NCBI RefSeq assembly: GCF_019042275.1
Contig: NZ_JAHQCW010000001.1
Location: 62,001-126,000, forward strand
DNA: 64,000 nt
Direction: 5' to 3'
Origin: Diplocloster agilis
GTDB taxonomy: Bacteria; Bacillota; Clostridia; Lachnospirales; Lachnospiraceae
How positions within the stretch are numbered: position 1 is the stretch's first letter; the number at the start of each line of letters is the position of its first letter. Below, piece by piece: positions 51,772 through 60,868 of the stretch. The notes beneath the pieces were generated by a model. That model saw nothing but the letters and a program-made list of their open reading frames with translations. It was not told where the DNA came from and searched no databases. Made by a program: the position numbers and the translations under genes.

Positions 51772-53289
51772 TCATTTTCCTCCAATCGCATGCCGCATTA
51801 AGGTTTCCTGATCCGCCTCATCACTGGAAATCTCCCCGCTCATCTTTCCTTCATGCATAACGAGAATCCGGTCGCTCATCCCCAGGATTTCCGGCATTTC
51901 AGAGGAGATCAGCACGACGCCTACTCCCTGTGCGGCCAGTCCCTCCATAATATTGTAGATTTCCAGCTTCGCGCCGACATCGATGCCCCTTGTCGGTTCA
52001 TCCAGGATCAATACCTTTGGAAGCGTCAGCAGCCATTTACCCAGAATCACCTTCTGCTGGTTCCCGCCGCTTAGGTTTCCTACCTTCTGCATAATCGAAG
52101 GTGTCCGGATATTTAATTCCTCCACCTTTTCATTGGTCCGGCGGATCTCTTTATTTTCATCAATCGCTCCAAACCTGGCCAATTTTTTCAAACTGGCCAG
52201 AGACATATTTTCCTTGATGTCGGAGCTCATGACCAGCCCATACCGTTTCCGGTCCTCAGATACGTAGCTGATCCCGTTTCGTATTGCTTCCCATGGCGTT
52301 TTATTATGGATCTCTTGTCCGTCCAGCCAAATCCTGCCTCCCGCCTTCGGATGGTAGATACCAAACAGGCTCATGGCTAATTCTGTTCTCCCCGCCCCCA
52401 TCAGCCCTGATATTCCCAGGATCTCCCCTCTTCTCACCGTAAAGCTAACCTGATCAATCATATTCCGCTGCGGATTGTCGGGATCGGAAACTGTCCAATC
52501 CCTGACTTCCATTACAACATCCTGAGGCTTATGACGTTTCGCCGGATAGAGCTTCGATAATTCCCGTCCAACCATCTGGGCAATCATCCCGCTTTCTGTC
52601 AGGTTGTTAATATCCGCCGTGTTGATCGTCTTCCCATCCCGAAGTATCGTAACGGTATCCGCAATTTCGAAAATTTCATTCAGTTTATGGGAGATATAAA
52701 TGCAGGTGGTATTCTCTTGCTTCAGCTGTTTTAAAATCACAAACAAATTTTCCGTATCTTTTTCTGTCAGTGATGCTGTCGGCTCATCCAGGATCAGCAG
52801 CTTTGTCTGCTTTCCCAGAGCTTTGGCGATCTCCACCAGCTGCTGTTTCCCAACTCCCAGATCCTCAATCCTGGTGGTAGGCAGAATATCCAGATGTACT
52901 TTTTTAAGAAGCTGTCTGGTGATCTCCATTTCCTGATCCCATTGGATCATATGATTTTTCTTTTTCTCATTTCCAAGGAAAATATTTTCACAGACATTCA
53001 TGGATTTAACCAGATTCAGTTCCTGGTAAATTATCGTGATTCCGGCTTTTTCACTGTCTTTGATTGATTTAAAATGCCGTTCCTCACCTTCATAGATCAG
53101 CTTTCCCTCATACTCTTTGTCCGGATAGATTCCACTTAGCACCTTCATCAACGTGGATTTTCCAGCTCCGTTTTCACCTACCAGCGCATGAATACTGCCG
53201 TGTTTCACTTCAAAATTCACACAGTCTAAAGCCTTGACTCCAGGAAATTCTTTGGTTATATTCTCCATTTTTAAAATCGTATCCGACAT
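51772..53289 (-). CDS. Sugar ABC ATPase with two nucleotide-binding domains (XylG/MglA/RbsA type)
   Basis: 505 residues from the ATG at 53289 (MSDTILKMENITKEFPGVKALD), which has AGGTG a few bases upstream. NBD1: Walker A GENGAGKST, signature LGVGKQQLVEIAKAL, Walker B ILDEPTASL. NBD2: GLMGAGRTE replaces Walker A, with signature LSGGNQQKVILGKWL and ILDEPTRGIDVGA. The degenerate second Walker A is usual in CUT2 ATPases. It energises the adjoining importer. The stop TGA is followed after one base by the permease ATG. Confidence 0.95.
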   Translation of the reverse strand: MSDTILKMENITKEFPGVKALDCVNFEVKHGSIHALVGENGAGKSTLMKVLSGIYPDKEYEGKLIYEGEERHFKSIKDSEKAGITIIYQELNLVKSMNVCENIFLGNEKKKNHMIQWDQEMEITRQLLKKVHLDILPTTRIEDLGVGKQQLVEIAKALGKQTKLLILDEPTASLTEKDTENLFVILKQLKQENTTCIYISHKLNEIFEIADTVTILRDGKTINTADINNLTESGMIAQMVGRELSKLYPAKRHKPQDVVMEVRDWTVSDPDNPQRNMIDQVSFTVRRGEILGISGLMGAGRTELAMSLFGIYHPKAGGRIWLDGQEIHNKTPWEAIRNGISYVSEDRKRYGLVMSSDIKENMSLASLKKLARFGAIDENKEIRRTNEKVEELNIRTPSIMQKVGNLSGGNQQKVILGKWLLTLPKVLILDEPTRGIDVGAKLEIYNIMEGLAAQGVGVVLISSEMPEILGMSDRILVMHEGKMSGEISSDEADQETLMRHAIGGK

Positions 53290-53317
53290 ATCCATCACCT
53301 GTTTTATGTATATTACC

Positions 53318-54442
53318 TTATTCTCCAAATACTTCGCTGTCCGTATAGCGTCCGTCCGCGATAACAGATTCCTGCATATCTTCCTTATTCTTGATAAAGT
53401 CGATCTCCAATTTGTAAGCCGGAATATCCATCTTCCCGTTATTGTAAGAGGTATCGGAATCTCCCAGCGCTTCCCCTTTCATTAACTTCAACGCCAGATC
53501 TACACATTGCTCATGCTGGCTTTTGGAATCCTGCCAGATCGTACTGTACTGTTTCCCGTCCATTATGTATTTTAAAGCCGACAGGTTCGCATCTGCTCCG
53601 GTGATAATCACGTCGCCGGCAAGGCCTGCCTGCTCCAGCGCAGATATGGCGCCGGCCGCAATATCATCGTTGGCACAAATAATTGCATCGATCTTATTAT
53701 TTGTCAAAGACAATGCATTCTCCGTATGCATCAAGCCCTGATCCGACGACCAGCTGGTACAGTACTGTTCCAGCACTACATTCACGTCGCCCGCATCGAT
53801 CGCCTCCTGCAGTACGTCGTACCAGGCCGCCTTGAATTCCTCCACATCCGGCAAACTGGAAATATCCCCGTTTAATAATACATAATTTCCTTTTGGTGCT
53901 GCTTCAAAGGCTGCCGCTGCACTTTGATACCCTTTTTGATACTGGTCGAACAGTGAGATCGCATCGATCCAGCAGTCCTGAGCAATTCTCCGAAGGGATA
54001 CCACGTAGATCCCCTGTTCGTGGCAGGCGTCCAGCGCCGGCCCGATCGCCGCAGTGTCTACCGGGCAGATAATCAGCGCATCAATTCCCTGGGTGATCAG
54101 ATTCTCTACCTGCGAAAATTGAGTATCCGCGTCGTCATCCGCCACCTGCAGCAGAATCTCCACGTCGCTGTGTTCCTCTGCCACTTCGTTCATCATTTTC
54201 ACATCATATTGCCAGAACTCATTCATGGATGTGGGAAAACACACACCGATCTTGTACTTATCACCGGCTGTCTCATCTTTGGAGCTTTCCTCAGGCTTTT
54301 GCGCATCCTGTACCGGAGCCGCCGTACTCTCCTCAGGCGCCGCCACCGGTTCCTGCCCTTTTTCCCCGCCGCAGGCCGCCAGCAGCAAGATCATTGTACC
54401 GGCCATACAAGCCGCTATTAAGGTTTTGAAGTTTCTTTTCAT
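53318..54442 (-). CDS. Periplasmic-type sugar-binding lipoprotein (XylF/RbsB family)
   Basis: 374 residues. Lipobox LLAAC (Cys24), a Glu/Ala/Pro-rich linker to about 65, then a type-I periplasmic-binding fold: YKIGVCFPTSMNEFWQYD, TQGIDALIICPVD, AIICANDDIAAGAISALEQA, VIITGADANLSALKYI. It fits XylF-like rather than RbsB-like proteins, as does the long permease. Because of the kinase and aldolase upstream, the ligand is probably a ketose, aldose or polyol; no sugar isomerase is in the operon. AAGGAGG precedes the ATG. Confidence 0.93.
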   Translation of the reverse strand: MKRNFKTLIAACMAGTMILLLAACGGEKGQEPVAAPEESTAAPVQDAQKPEESSKDETAGDKYKIGVCFPTSMNEFWQYDVKMMNEVAEEHSDVEILLQVADDDADTQFSQVENLITQGIDALIICPVDTAAIGPALDACHEQGIYVVSLRRIAQDCWIDAISLFDQYQKGYQSAAAAFEAAPKGNYVLLNGDISSLPDVEEFKAAWYDVLQEAIDAGDVNVVLEQYCTSWSSDQGLMHTENALSLTNNKIDAIICANDDIAAGAISALEQAGLAGDVIITGADANLSALKYIMDGKQYSTIWQDSKSQHEQCVDLALKLMKGEALGDSDTSYNNGKMDIPAYKLEIDFIKNKEDMQESVIADGRYTDSEVFGE

Positions 54443-54509
54443 TTCGTTTCCTCCTTTTTGTAATTGTTTCTATACGGTTCAGCCTCTGATTGAGGTTTAC
54501 CTTCGTTTT

Positions 54510-55391
54510 TTATTCCACCAATGAAATCTCTTTGCGGATCAGTCCGTGTTGATTGGACTGCCATGCCTTACCCGCTCCGCCGAACAGTTGTATGTATTCC
54601 ATCAGCCTCTGCTTATAACCATTTTTCAAATGCTTCCACAGGCCGTATGCCCCGTTTCCGCTCATATCATGGGCGATAATTTCTTCATAAGCGGCCTGGA
54701 GCAGATCGTTATTGATATTCACTTTATTGATCCCAAGCCTGCAGGCCTCCGCCAGTTTATCTCTTCCTGTTCCCGAAGCGCCGTGGATGACTAGCGGAAC
54801 CGCTACTCTTTCCTTGATTCTGCTCAGCCGCTCAAAGTCAATTCTGGGTTCTCCCTGGTAGGATCCGTGAGCGGTGCCGATTGATACAGCCAGGCAGTCC
54901 ACCCCTGTCTGCTCTACGAATCTCTTTGCATCCTCCGGATCTGTCAGCTTCCCGCAGTCCTTTGATTGATAGCGCTCTCCTTTTCCTACATGTCCCAATT
55001 CCGCTTCCACACTCATATCTACAGAATGGGCGATTTCCACCAACTTTTTCACCTGCCGCACATTTTCTTCAAAATCCAGCATAGAGCGGTCTATCATCAT
55101 AGAAGTGAAGCCGGCCCGAATCGCCGTTACTGCATGGGTCAGATTCTGCCCATGATCCAAGTTCAGAGCCACCGGGACTTTGGCCTGCTCCGCCAAGCGC
55201 AGCACATAACTTCCGGTGAAGATAATATCCATGGAATTCTTATAGGATATATCCAAGATGATCGGCGCATTCAAATCTTCTGCTGCCTCCAGGGCGGCTC
55301 TGGCATCCACTTCGCAAAAAAAATTCGGCGCCGCCACCCCATAGTTTTCAGTATTTGCATGGTCCAGTATTTCCTTCATCGTAACCAGCAT
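54510..55391 (-). CDS. Class II (zinc) ketose-bisphosphate aldolase family protein
   Basis: 293 residues from the ATG at 55391, which has GGAGG 7 bp upstream and overlaps the kinase stop as TAATG. Zinc ligands are His80 (ALNLDHGQ), His175 (GTAHGSYQG) and His203 (VIHGASGTG); the catalytic Asp79 precedes the first. The family includes FbaA, GatY/KbaY and IolJ, which split a 1,6- or 6-phosphorylated ketose to DHAP and an aldehyde. In combination with the PfkB kinase and the IolA-type dehydrogenase of this operon an IolJ-like reaction giving a semialdehyde is attractive, but no inositol genes are present. Confidence 0.92.
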   Translation of the reverse strand: MLVTMKEILDHANTENYGVAAPNFFCEVDARAALEAAEDLNAPIILDISYKNSMDIIFTGSYVLRLAEQAKVPVALNLDHGQNLTHAVTAIRAGFTSMMIDRSMLDFEENVRQVKKLVEIAHSVDMSVEAELGHVGKGERYQSKDCGKLTDPEDAKRFVEQTGVDCLAVSIGTAHGSYQGEPRIDFERLSRIKERVAVPLVIHGASGTGRDKLAEACRLGINKVNINNDLLQAAYEEIIAHDMSGNGAYGLWKHLKNGYKQRLMEYIQLFGGAGKAWQSNQHGLIRKEISLVE

Positions 55392-56353
55392 TACCATACC
55401 TCCTTATTTTTCGCCCTCGTCAGTTCAACCGGACTGTCGTCCATAATCTGTGAACGGCTGTAGATTCCCGCAACAGCCCCTGTTCTGGCAATACATGCCG
55501 CTGCTGCCCGTGCTCCGATCCTACAGCATTCCTCCAGACTCCTTTGTTCCAGAAGTCCGATTTCAAATCCTGCCATAAAGCTGTCTCCCGCTCCAGTCGT
55601 ATCTTGAACTGTTTCCGGACGGACTGCCGGATAATGAAACTCCTGCCCGTTCTGTATTACAAGGCATCCCTTTTCTCCCAATTTCACCAGAACCGTTCGA
55701 ACACCCATCCCAGAAAATATCCTGGCTGCTTCTCTGGCGTCCTTTTGTCCGGAATAAAGCTTTGCTTCATCTTCGTTCAGAAAGAAATAATCCATATATC
55801 GGAAAGCCCCGGCATATTGGTCCAAATCCGTGATCTCCCATCTGGTATAAATATCCGCACATACAATGGCGCCAGCCTCATGCGCCGACTTCACTGCACA
55901 AAGTACATTTTCCGGATTTAAAAGCGGCGGACGCAGCAGGCTGTTTAGTGAAAGGATCCTGCAATTTTGTACCATTTCCGGCGAGATACTAAAGTCCGGA
56001 TAATCCTGTCCTCCAAAGATAAAACTCCGTTCCCTGTTTTCCGGCACAAAAACGCTGACAATCTGAGTACGGCCGGTTCTAACAGGTTTCTTTAGAATGA
56101 CGCCCGCCCGTTTCATTTGGCCGCAGATGATGTCTCCTGCCGAATCATCAGCCAATGTAGAAATAAACTCCACCCCGATTCCCATTCTGGCCAATATCAA
56201 GGATAAGTTTGCACCGTCTCCGCCGACCGCTATCGTAGTTTCTGATGATACCTTCCGCTCTTTTTCCTGAAGCGTGATTTCTTTGTATTTCCAGCCGATT
56301 AATACGTCGATACATGCCTGGCCAATACAAGTCACATCTACCTTCTTTTGCAT
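55391..56353 (-). CDS. PfkB-family carbohydrate kinase
   Basis: 320 residues. Ribokinase fold: substrate-binding IAVGGDGANLSLILARMG near the N-terminus and the ATP/anion-hole motif DTTGAGDSFMAGFEIGL with catalytic Asp257. Substrate could be ribose, fructose, a 2-keto-3-deoxy sugar or 5-keto-2-deoxygluconate (IolC type). First gene of the operon; GGAGG lies 5 bp before the ATG and a promoter plus DeoR-type repeats precede it. Its product is presumably the substrate of the aldolase with which its gene overlaps. Confidence 0.93.
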   Translation of the reverse strand: MQKKVDVTCIGQACIDVLIGWKYKEITLQEKERKVSSETTIAVGGDGANLSLILARMGIGVEFISTLADDSAGDIICGQMKRAGVILKKPVRTGRTQIVSVFVPENRERSFIFGGQDYPDFSISPEMVQNCRILSLNSLLRPPLLNPENVLCAVKSAHEAGAIVCADIYTRWEITDLDQYAGAFRYMDYFFLNEDEAKLYSGQKDAREAARIFSGMGVRTVLVKLGEKGCLVIQNGQEFHYPAVRPETVQDTTGAGDSFMAGFEIGLLEQRSLEECCRIGARAAAACIARTGAVAGIYSRSQIMDDSPVELTRAKNKEVW

Positions 56354-56375
56354 AGCTGCCTCCGATATGGATACG

Positions 56376-56453
56376 AATCAAAATTAGTTATTTTGGTTAT
56401 ATTGGTTATTTTGATTATATTTGAATTATAGCATTACACATTTTTCGAATCAA
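56376..56453 (-). promoter_or_regulatory. Promoter and operator repeats of the glycyl-radical operon
   Basis: Minus-strand TTGATT (plus 56448-56453) and TATAAT (plus 56425-56430) are 17 bp apart. Immediately downstream, a 9-bp perfect inverted repeat AATCAAAAT (56376-56384) and ATTTTGATT (56408-56416) encloses repeats of GTTATTTTG/GGTTATATTGG. A similar CAAAATAAC recurs at 56491 upstream of the -35. Direct AT-rich repeats at these places are typical DeoR operators. Confidence 0.65.
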
Positions 56454-56550
56454 TTGGCATTTATTCCATAATTTAACTGTCATTTTATTGCAAAATAACT
56501 AATTTTATCGTTATATTAATAAATTTTATTTTGTTATCTCCTGTTTTTAG

Positions 56551-56595
56551 TAAAAAAATAAGAAATGAGTTCCAAATTATTCAGAACTCATTCCC
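56551..56595 (-). terminator. Terminator of the DeoR gene
   Basis: AATGAGTTC (56564-56572) pairs with GAACTCATT (56584-56592). Read leftwards, the stem is followed by TCTTATTTTTTTA, complementary to 56551-56563. It lies about 60 bp after the stop and before the operon promoter, so the DeoR gene is a separate unit. Confidence 0.8.
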
Positions 56596-56652
56596 TATTT
56601 TAATCAATTTGTATACTTACAGTTATATTCGACTTTGACATTAATATTAATT

Positions 56653-57408
56653 TTAGTTATATATAAGCTTCACATTATTTTGACTGCAGCGCTGAATTAT
56701 ATTGTCGTTCGGTTTTATATCCGTCACAAACGCATATAAATCACTGAAGTCACATAATTTTCTGAGTGCATTCTTCCCTATTTTTGTATGATCGGCCGTC
56801 AATATTATCTTGTCACTCTTCTGGATAATAACATGCTTCAAAGCTGTTTCGTAATAAGTCGTATTCGTTACTTCTCCTTTGTTCGTTATTCCGGTACACC
56901 CCAAAAACAATTTGGTAAAATTCATGTTTTCACTTTCCATCAATGTCTCATTTGAATAAAACGAATTCGTATTCTCATAATACATGCCGCCAAGACAGAT
57001 GAGATTCACATTTTTCAGCTGAATCGCTTTCATGATTACCGGCACGCTGGTGGATACAATCGTCACATTCTTTTCCGGATTCAGGTAATCCAGCATCGCG
57101 GCTACCGTAGATCCCGTATCCATGAATAGAACATCTCCTTCTTCAATCATATCCGCCGCCCGTTTCGCTATCGCCGCCTTGGCTGTTATCTCCATGGATG
57201 CTCTGTGTGTTTCGGCTGATGACTCATTAATGTGAACAACCATGGCTCCTCCATATATTTTCCTGACCGCGCACATTTTTTCCAGTTCGGTCAGATATCT
57301 CCGAACCGTATTCGGAGATATGGAAAACTCATTACACAGCTCTTCAATCGTCACGGTTTCTTTTTTTTGAATATACTCCCTTATTCCATTCAGGCGTTCA
57401 CTTTTCAA
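56653..57408 (-). CDS. DeoR-family transcriptional regulator
   Basis: 251 residues if started at the TTG 57408 (KSERLNGIREYIQKKETVT), which has GGGAGG 8 bp upstream and gives the standard family length; the ATG at 57462 has no ribosome-binding site and adds 18 atypical residues. The N-terminal HTH has VTIEELCNEFSISPNTVRRYLTEL. The sensor domain has GDVLFMDTGSTVAAML and LTADHTKIGKNAL, the phosphosugar-binding pattern. It most likely represses the kinase-to-dehydrogenase operon until a phosphorylated intermediate accumulates. Confidence 0.92.
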   Translation of the reverse strand: MKSERLNGIREYIQKKETVTIEELCNEFSISPNTVRRYLTELEKMCAVRKIYGGAMVVHINESSAETHRASMEITAKAAIAKRAADMIEEGDVLFMDTGSTVAAMLDYLNPEKNVTIVSTSVPVIMKAIQLKNVNLICLGGMYYENTNSFYSNETLMESENMNFTKLFLGCTGITNKGEVTNTTYYETALKHVIIQKSDKIILTADHTKIGKNALRKLCDFSDLYAFVTDIKPNDNIIQRCSQNNVKLIYN

Positions 57409-57504
57409 CCTCTTATCCTCCCGTAAGTAACTTCCCAATAAACCCAATTGTTTTGATAACATTTAATCAATATAATCAAATTCATCAGGCATATCATTAA
57501 ATTC

Positions 57505-57533
57505 ATTAAAGCATATCACTTCGGATTAGTCAA
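57505..57533 (-). promoter_or_regulatory. Promoter of the DeoR gene
   Basis: Minus-strand TTGACT (plus 57528-57533), 17 bp, TTTAAT (plus 57505-57510). The flanking sequence holds an imperfect repeat GCATATCATTAAA/GCATATCACTT (57489 and 57511), which could be an operator. Confidence 0.55.
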
Positions 57534-57606
57534 TATACTATAATCGCAGATATTCTTACGGTATGTAATTTAAAAGGTTGCTAATTTATTGTCCAGGAAA
57601 TCCATT

Positions 57607-59274
57607 CTAATCCAGCACCTCATATATATCTCTCGGCGTGATCGTATCCAGATAGCTCTGCTGCATTTTGCTCACGCCCCTCTGCTTCACTATCTTCTCC
57701 CAATCCGCCGCGATCGCATCCACCGCCTCCTTCGGCGTCATCTTGCCTTCGATCGCCTGCCGCTTATAGATCTCGATCGCATCATACATCTGTACCGCTC
57801 CGGGAATCCGAAGATCCGGTACTCCGTACTGGTGCCCCAGAGCCAGCGCCGGCAGAAAGCTATCCGCTTCTTTGTAAATGTCCCGGATCGTCTCATCCTC
57901 CCACTCCCAGGTCTTGACCGGTTCATATTCCCAGTAAGCTTTCTGTACATTATGGATCAGCCGGTCTCCTGTAGTCATGAAGCGGATCAGGTCATAGGCC
58001 GCCTCCTGGTTCTTACAGGTATTGATAATGGAAAACTGCCAGCCATGGCCTAACATCGTAGCGCGATGTATCTCCTCTACTTTCTTCCAGGAATTGGTCT
58101 TGACCTGGAAGACCTCATAGCTGCCCGGTATCATAGAATATCCCGTGGACGCCGCCTTTTGGGGCAGCACGGAAATATCCCTCCTTGCTATGTCAAAAGT
58201 AGCCGGCCAGGTAAAAAGCAGCGCGATTTTTCCGGCCGCCCAGTTATTCTGCATATCGGTCCAGTTCAGGTTCTTCATCTCTTCCGTCGAATAATTTCCC
58301 CGGACACAGTAAACAATATCCTCCATTGCCCGGACCCCCGCCTCATTGTTAATTAACGGCTTCATGGTCACCGAATTAAAATAGGCGTCCCCATTATATA
58401 ACCCATCCTTTTCCAGATAGGATACATAACGCACCAGAAAATGCCAGGCAGAGCCGCGGCTTCTGGCATTGATCTCCGCGGTACCGGAACCATCCTTCCC
58501 ATTGAAGAATTCCGCAATATCGTAATATTGATCCCAGGTTTCCGGGAACAGCTGATCGCCGATTCTAAGCTCATAGCCGTACCTGCTCTCAAATTCAGAC
58601 CCGTATTTTTCCCAAAGATCCTTGCGGTAAGCGGTGATAAATACATCTCCATCCACATTCAGCGCATAGATATTGTCTCCATACCAATTATAGATTTCCC
58701 TGTAGTGCGGAAAATAGGAATCCCATTCCAGGCCGCCCTCACTGTAAGATAAATTCACAGTTTCCAGATCGATAAATCGATTGAGCGAAACCAGTTTTCC
58801 GGTTTCCACCAGATCTCCCATCAGGTAGGACGGATATAATATAATATCATACTTATTTTCACCTTTGATAATATCATATGCGGTATTTTCGAAAATTTTA
58901 GAAAATGGAATTTCTTCTATTTTTAAATTCACTCCATTTTGTGCTGCCCAGGCGGTCCCGTCCTTTTTCAGGAAGTCCGCCATACGGTCCTGCGGGGCCG
59001 CCACCGTAAGGGTGATTCCCTCAAACTCCTTTACCTGCGGTGCCTTCTCCCTGTTCGTTAAAACGACGGTATCCGTATCATGAAAGCTGAAATCCGGCTC
59101 CTTAAAACCGCCAAGTTCACTTTCCAGTTCTTCTCCGATTTTCTGCGGCGGCGATTCTACCAGGTCTATATCCCCATATTCATCCCTGTGGATACCCGCT
59201 GCCAGCAGAAGTATAAGAATACCCGGCACAATCAGGAGAAATGGAATCCCAACTCCCTTGTTCTTCTTTTTCAT
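57607..59274 (-). CDS. Membrane-anchored solute-binding protein of a sensory operon
   Basis: 555 residues. The N-terminal hydrophobic segment (about 9-28) has no lipobox Cys, so the protein is anchored by an uncleaved helix rather than by lipid. Family-1 solute-binding features follow: EGITLTVAAPQDRMADFLKK, YDIILYPSYLMGDLVETGKL, NVDGDVFITAYRKDLWEKYG and a C-terminal helical part. It overlaps the response-regulator gene by ATGA, and no permease or ATPase is adjacent. I infer a ligand-binding partner of the YesM-type kinase rather than part of an importer. A nearby importer using it cannot be excluded. Confidence 0.85.
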   Translation of the reverse strand: MKKKNKGVGIPFLLIVPGILILLLAAGIHRDEYGDIDLVESPPQKIGEELESELGGFKEPDFSFHDTDTVVLTNREKAPQVKEFEGITLTVAAPQDRMADFLKKDGTAWAAQNGVNLKIEEIPFSKIFENTAYDIIKGENKYDIILYPSYLMGDLVETGKLVSLNRFIDLETVNLSYSEGGLEWDSYFPHYREIYNWYGDNIYALNVDGDVFITAYRKDLWEKYGSEFESRYGYELRIGDQLFPETWDQYYDIAEFFNGKDGSGTAEINARSRGSAWHFLVRYVSYLEKDGLYNGDAYFNSVTMKPLINNEAGVRAMEDIVYCVRGNYSTEEMKNLNWTDMQNNWAAGKIALLFTWPATFDIARRDISVLPQKAASTGYSMIPGSYEVFQVKTNSWKKVEEIHRATMLGHGWQFSIINTCKNQEAAYDLIRFMTTGDRLIHNVQKAYWEYEPVKTWEWEDETIRDIYKEADSFLPALALGHQYGVPDLRIPGAVQMYDAIEIYKRQAIEGKMTPKEAVDAIAADWEKIVKQRGVSKMQQSYLDTITPRDIYEVLD

Positions 59275-60866
59275 CTGCCGTCCATCTCCTTTAACAGCAT
59301 TTTCCGGTATTCCGACGGACTGTATCTGTAGATCTTTCGGAAGACCTTACTAAAATATTTGGTATCCTGATAGCCGGCCGCCACCGATATTTCATAAATT
59401 TTAAGCGCCGGATTTTTCATCAGGAAAACCACTTCATCCATACGCTTTTTCGTAATATAATCCATCACATTGATTCCCGTCCTGGCCTTAAATATGGACG
59501 ACAGATAGCTGGCGGACATATGAATCTCCTCCGCTATATCCCGAAGGCTTATCTCCTCCCGGTAATGCTGGTCAATATAACTGCGGGCCTCCTCTATTGC
59601 CGTGTTGGAGGTCTGCTGCAGTTTCCTGCCCGTATCCACATACTGGGCCGTTATTTTCAGCAGTACCTCCTGCATCTGCCCGATGCTGAGCGGTTCATTC
59701 ACCGCCCGGAAAAACCGTTCCAGCCGGATATCTAACATAGACGGGGTCATTCCGCTGTCATAGATTTCCTGAATGATAATGGTCAGCAGCCGGTAATATA
59801 CCATCCGGACGGTTTCTATATCCGCCTCTTTTAAGCTGCTTATCCGTAAGAATACCTCTCCGATGCATTCCCTGGCCGCGGTTTCATCCAGCCTTGCCAG
59901 CGCATTGGCGAACACTGCCTCATCATATTTTTGGATTACCTCTTTTTGAACCGCATGGGGCATATCCATATATTGGTAGATTCCATCCTCGTTGCGCACC
60001 CCGCAGATTTCCAGAGCCTCTCCCGCTTCCTGAAAAGATTTTCCGACGCAGAGCAGATCCGGAACTTTTCTCCCGATTCCGGCCAGTACGGTCAGGTGAA
60101 AATGTATTTCCAGATACCGCCGGAGTCTTTCGCACTGTGAACGGATCTCATTTTCCCTTAATCCTTCCCCGCCCTCTTCCAACAATACATAGATTTTATT
60201 ATCCCTGGCCGCGCAGCATACCGGACAGCCGCTGCGCTGCATCTGTTCTTTTACCGCCCTGCATGCCGCGGCGGTCACAGCCTCAGCCTCTGTGCTTTTC
60301 TCCTGCTTTAGAGCCAGTATAAGAGCTATACAGCCTTCTCCCTTCATCGGCAATTCCAGGTCGTTTACCATTTCCATGATCCGGTCGATCGCATATTGCT
60401 CCGAATCCACCAGCATGAAGATCAGTTTCTCCGCTTTATACCGCTTATTCTCTTCCATTGTGGTTAAAATGGTATTCCGCAGCCGCTCTTTTTTCTTAAG
60501 CCGGCCAGCCACCCGCACAAGAGCCGTCTTAAGCTCTTCCGCCTCCACCGGCTTGAGCAGATAATCCACAGCTTCGTATGTCACCGCGCTCTTCACATAC
60601 TCGAATGAATTGTAACCGCTGAGAATCAGAAATTCCGTATCCGGGTAACAGTCCCTTGTCTGCTTCATCAGCTCGATACCGTCCATCCCTTTCATTTCCA
60701 TATCTGTCACCACCAGTTCCGGCCGGTTATCCTGAATCAAATCCAAAGCGTCCCTGCCATTGGCCGCTTCCCCGATAATCGTAAAGCCCAGTTCCTCCCA
60801 ATTCAAACAATTTTTCAGCCACAGCCGAACATAGCGCTCATCATCCACCGTCAGTACCCGATACAT
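59271..60866 (-). CDS. YesN/AraC-type response regulator
   Basis: 531 residues from the ATG at 60866, which has GGAGG 5 bp upstream; an ATG at 60878 lies in that site. N-terminal receiver with D8/D9 and phospho-acceptor D55 (LVVTDMEMKGMDG). A middle region of about 280 residues has no clear homology. The C-terminal AraC domain (about 430-528) has ISLRDIAEEIHMSASYLSSIFKARTGINV and VAAGYQDTKYFSKVFRK. It lies 2 bp after the kinase stop. Targets are probably sugar-uptake or degradation genes, perhaps the glycyl-radical genes nearby. Confidence 0.94.
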   Translation of the reverse strand: MYRVLTVDDERYVRLWLKNCLNWEELGFTIIGEAANGRDALDLIQDNRPELVVTDMEMKGMDGIELMKQTRDCYPDTEFLILSGYNSFEYVKSAVTYEAVDYLLKPVEAEELKTALVRVAGRLKKKERLRNTILTTMEENKRYKAEKLIFMLVDSEQYAIDRIMEMVNDLELPMKGEGCIALILALKQEKSTEAEAVTAAACRAVKEQMQRSGCPVCCAARDNKIYVLLEEGGEGLRENEIRSQCERLRRYLEIHFHLTVLAGIGRKVPDLLCVGKSFQEAGEALEICGVRNEDGIYQYMDMPHAVQKEVIQKYDEAVFANALARLDETAARECIGEVFLRISSLKEADIETVRMVYYRLLTIIIQEIYDSGMTPSMLDIRLERFFRAVNEPLSIGQMQEVLLKITAQYVDTGRKLQQTSNTAIEEARSYIDQHYREEISLRDIAEEIHMSASYLSSIFKARTGINVMDYITKKRMDEVVFLMKNPALKIYEISVAAGYQDTKYFSKVFRKIYRYSPSEYRKMLLKEMDGR

Positions 60867-60868
60867 GC

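Noticed and set aside
42327-56353. Naming the operon a myo-inositol, sulfoquinovose or apiose pathway
   Set aside because: Each needs signature genes (inositol dehydrogenase and IolE/IolD, sulfoquinovosidase or sulfosugar isomerase, apiose isomerase and FGGY kinase) that are absent.
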